From assembly GCA_963965975.1 (NCBI GenBank), contig OZ014421.1:129001-193000 (forward strand): 64,000 nt of DNA, given 5' to 3'. This document shows positions 62,869 to 64,000 of this stretch, in pieces (the stretch's first letter is position 1; each line of letters begins with the position of its first letter). This stretch comes from Xestospongia bergquistia. Lineage: Eukaryota > Porifera > Demospongiae > Haplosclerida > Petrosiidae. The translations under genes were made by a program, and so were the position numbers. The notes under the pieces were generated by a model. The model was not told where the DNA came from. It saw only the letters and a list, made by a program, of their open reading frames with translations, and did no database searches.

Positions 62869-64000
62869 ATGAACTGGTGTCATATCTATTATATAACATC
62901 AGTTATACTGTATATCTACAGTGGATATGTTACTGCTTCTGAGTATTATGTCTCTGCAACTCTTAATGGAGTACCTTGTTCTAATACTCACCTACCTTGT
63001 CACAAACTCTCCTACTATACTCCTGATTATGCATCTTACTTCACTGATGATACAATCTTCAACTTCCTAGAGGGAACTCATATTCTACAAGGTACATTGG
63101 AGATCAGTGGTGTAAGTAATATAACTCTACAGGGACTGGGTCATATAGAACAAGGCTTCCATGAGACAGTTATGCAATCTACCTCAGTAATAAGATGTAG
63201 TGATTACAATAGAGGTGGTATACAATTTATTAGTAGCACAAATATTGTATTGAAATCATTAACAATAGCAAACTGTGGGTTTAGCTGGAATATGTATTAT
63301 ATAAAGGTTAGTTTACTCTATATTGACATCAACAATGTTGCTTTAAAATGGGTATCAGTCCAGAATGGTTCTGGTATTGGACTCTATCTTTACAAATCTT
63401 TTGATGTGTTAATTGCTAATTCAACATTTGCTAATAATGGAGGTCTTAAGGATGATGCAGACAATGCAGTAATTTTCTATAATCACAAGGTTAAAAGACT
63501 GTCTAGAGTTAATATTGTGAAATCAAATTTTACACTGGGCTCAGGAAGTGGCATGAATTTTTCGTATTTTAGTGATAATAAAGTTGAGGTAATCATTAAA
63601 AAAAGTAAATTTTCACATAATACTGGAGGAGGAATTAGAATTACTTCTTATGCTAGAAGTGGTAGTATTGAGGTCAGTAACTGCACTATATACGACAATA
63701 CTGCTCAGAAGATTGGAGGAGGAGTGGAAATTTATTTATATCATCATCATAGTAGTGCTAGTATTGAGTTCAGTAACTGCACTATATATGGCAATACTGC
63801 TCAGTATGGAGGAGGAGTCGAAATTTTTTTTTTGAATGGAAATGGTAATGTTGAGTTCAGTAACTGCACTATATACAACAATACTGCTCAGAGAAATGGA
63901 GGAGGAGTGGTTATTTTTTTAATTAATGTAATAGGTAGTATTGAGTTCAGTAACTGCACTGTATATGACAATACTGCTCAGATATATGGAGGAGGAGTGT
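62869..64000 (+). CDS. beta-helix membrane protein, 5' part, cut by window edge
   Basis: Open for 377 codons from the ATG to the window end with no stop, A at -3. Start MNWCHIYYIT, then the family signal peptide, cap and at least four FSNC/VSNC coils. Features of its own are a Met-to-Arg change (SVIRCSDY), KLSYYTPDYAS in the cap, loss of AQY before the first GGG (SHNTGGGIRI), and an HHH run in the second coil (YLYHHHSS). The coils are diverse as in 54562-58794. Membrane part not visible. Confidence 0.85.
   Translation, partial: MNWCHIYYITSVILYIYSGYVTASEYYVSATLNGVPCSNTHLPCHKLSYYTPDYASYFTDDTIFNFLEGTHILQGTLEISGVSNITLQGLGHIEQGFHETVMQSTSVIRCSDYNRGGIQFISSTNIVLKSLTIANCGFSWNMYYIKVSLLYIDINNVALKWVSVQNGSGIGLYLYKSFDVLIANSTFANNGGLKDDADNAVIFYNHKVKRLSRVNIVKSNFTLGSGSGMNFSYFSDNKVEVIIKKSKFSHNTGGGIRITSYARSGSIEVSNCTIYDNTAQKIGGGVEIYLYHHHSSASIEFSNCTIYGNTAQYGGGVEIFFLNGNGNVEFSNCTIYNNTAQRNGGGVVIFLINVIGSIEFSNCTVYDNTAQIYGGGV
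63655..64000 (+). repeat. in-frame coil repeats, start of array
   Basis: Four visible units (VSNC, FSNC, FSNC, FSNC) with variable strands EIYLYHHH, EIFFLNG and VIFLIN. The array continues past the window. Confidence 0.85.

Overview
The window is eukaryotic, AT-rich genomic DNA, most likely from a sponge (Porifera, probably a demosponge). The basis is large intronless genes for secreted right-handed beta-helix ectodomains (GGG / N-x-T coil repeats) fused to a polytopic membrane region with a DAYGGPYKDK-type motif. I recognise this architecture mainly from sponge and other early-metazoan predicted proteins. A retroelement relic of a type familiar from sponges and cnidarians supports this. The species cannot be fixed from sequence alone.

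Almost everything belongs to one head-to-tail, plus-strand gene family. There are eight complete genes (1895-6289, 7991-12385, 14087-18481, 21447-25574, 27276-31661, 33716-37054, 39809-43927, 45946-49290) and a ninth at 54562-58794. Two genes are cut by the window edges (1-402 and 62869-64000). Broken copies lie at about 32411-33214, 44618-45439, 51007-52046, 53329-54286 and 60219-61005. Three 30-codon signal-peptide stubs lie at 20188, 38550 and 52324. Each intact protein has a signal peptide, a conserved N-terminal cap, a beta-helix with 1, 10, 11 or 13 near-identical 29/30-residue coils, a second degenerate helix segment, a Cys-rich juxtamembrane module, about 8-9 membrane segments and a short acidic tail with a conserved R-[RK]-E-S site.

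Layout: 1-18481 is a near-perfect tandem array with a 6096-bp period. 20188-31661 holds two genes that look like reciprocal recombinants between the 13-coil and 10-coil types. 31662-49290 holds two copies of a larger block: gene with a DKDDKN tail, 3' flank with a B-box-like zinc-finger relic, fused gene fragment, short one-coil gene. 49291-58794 holds truncated copies and an 11-coil gene. 58795-62868 is a degraded zone with a GC-rich unidentified insertion, a (TA)n palindrome, a C-terminal pseudogene, a minisatellite and a retroelement fragment. A new family member starts at 62869.

The core promoter (TGATGTCA, then TATAAAAG about 105 bp before the ATG) is repeated before nearly every copy. 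Perfect RFX-type X-box palindromes GTTACCATGGCAAC sit in four spacers. The genes probably act as a set of paralogous cell-surface proteins that diversify by coil-number change, unequal crossing-over and gene conversion. A role in recognition or adhesion is inference only.
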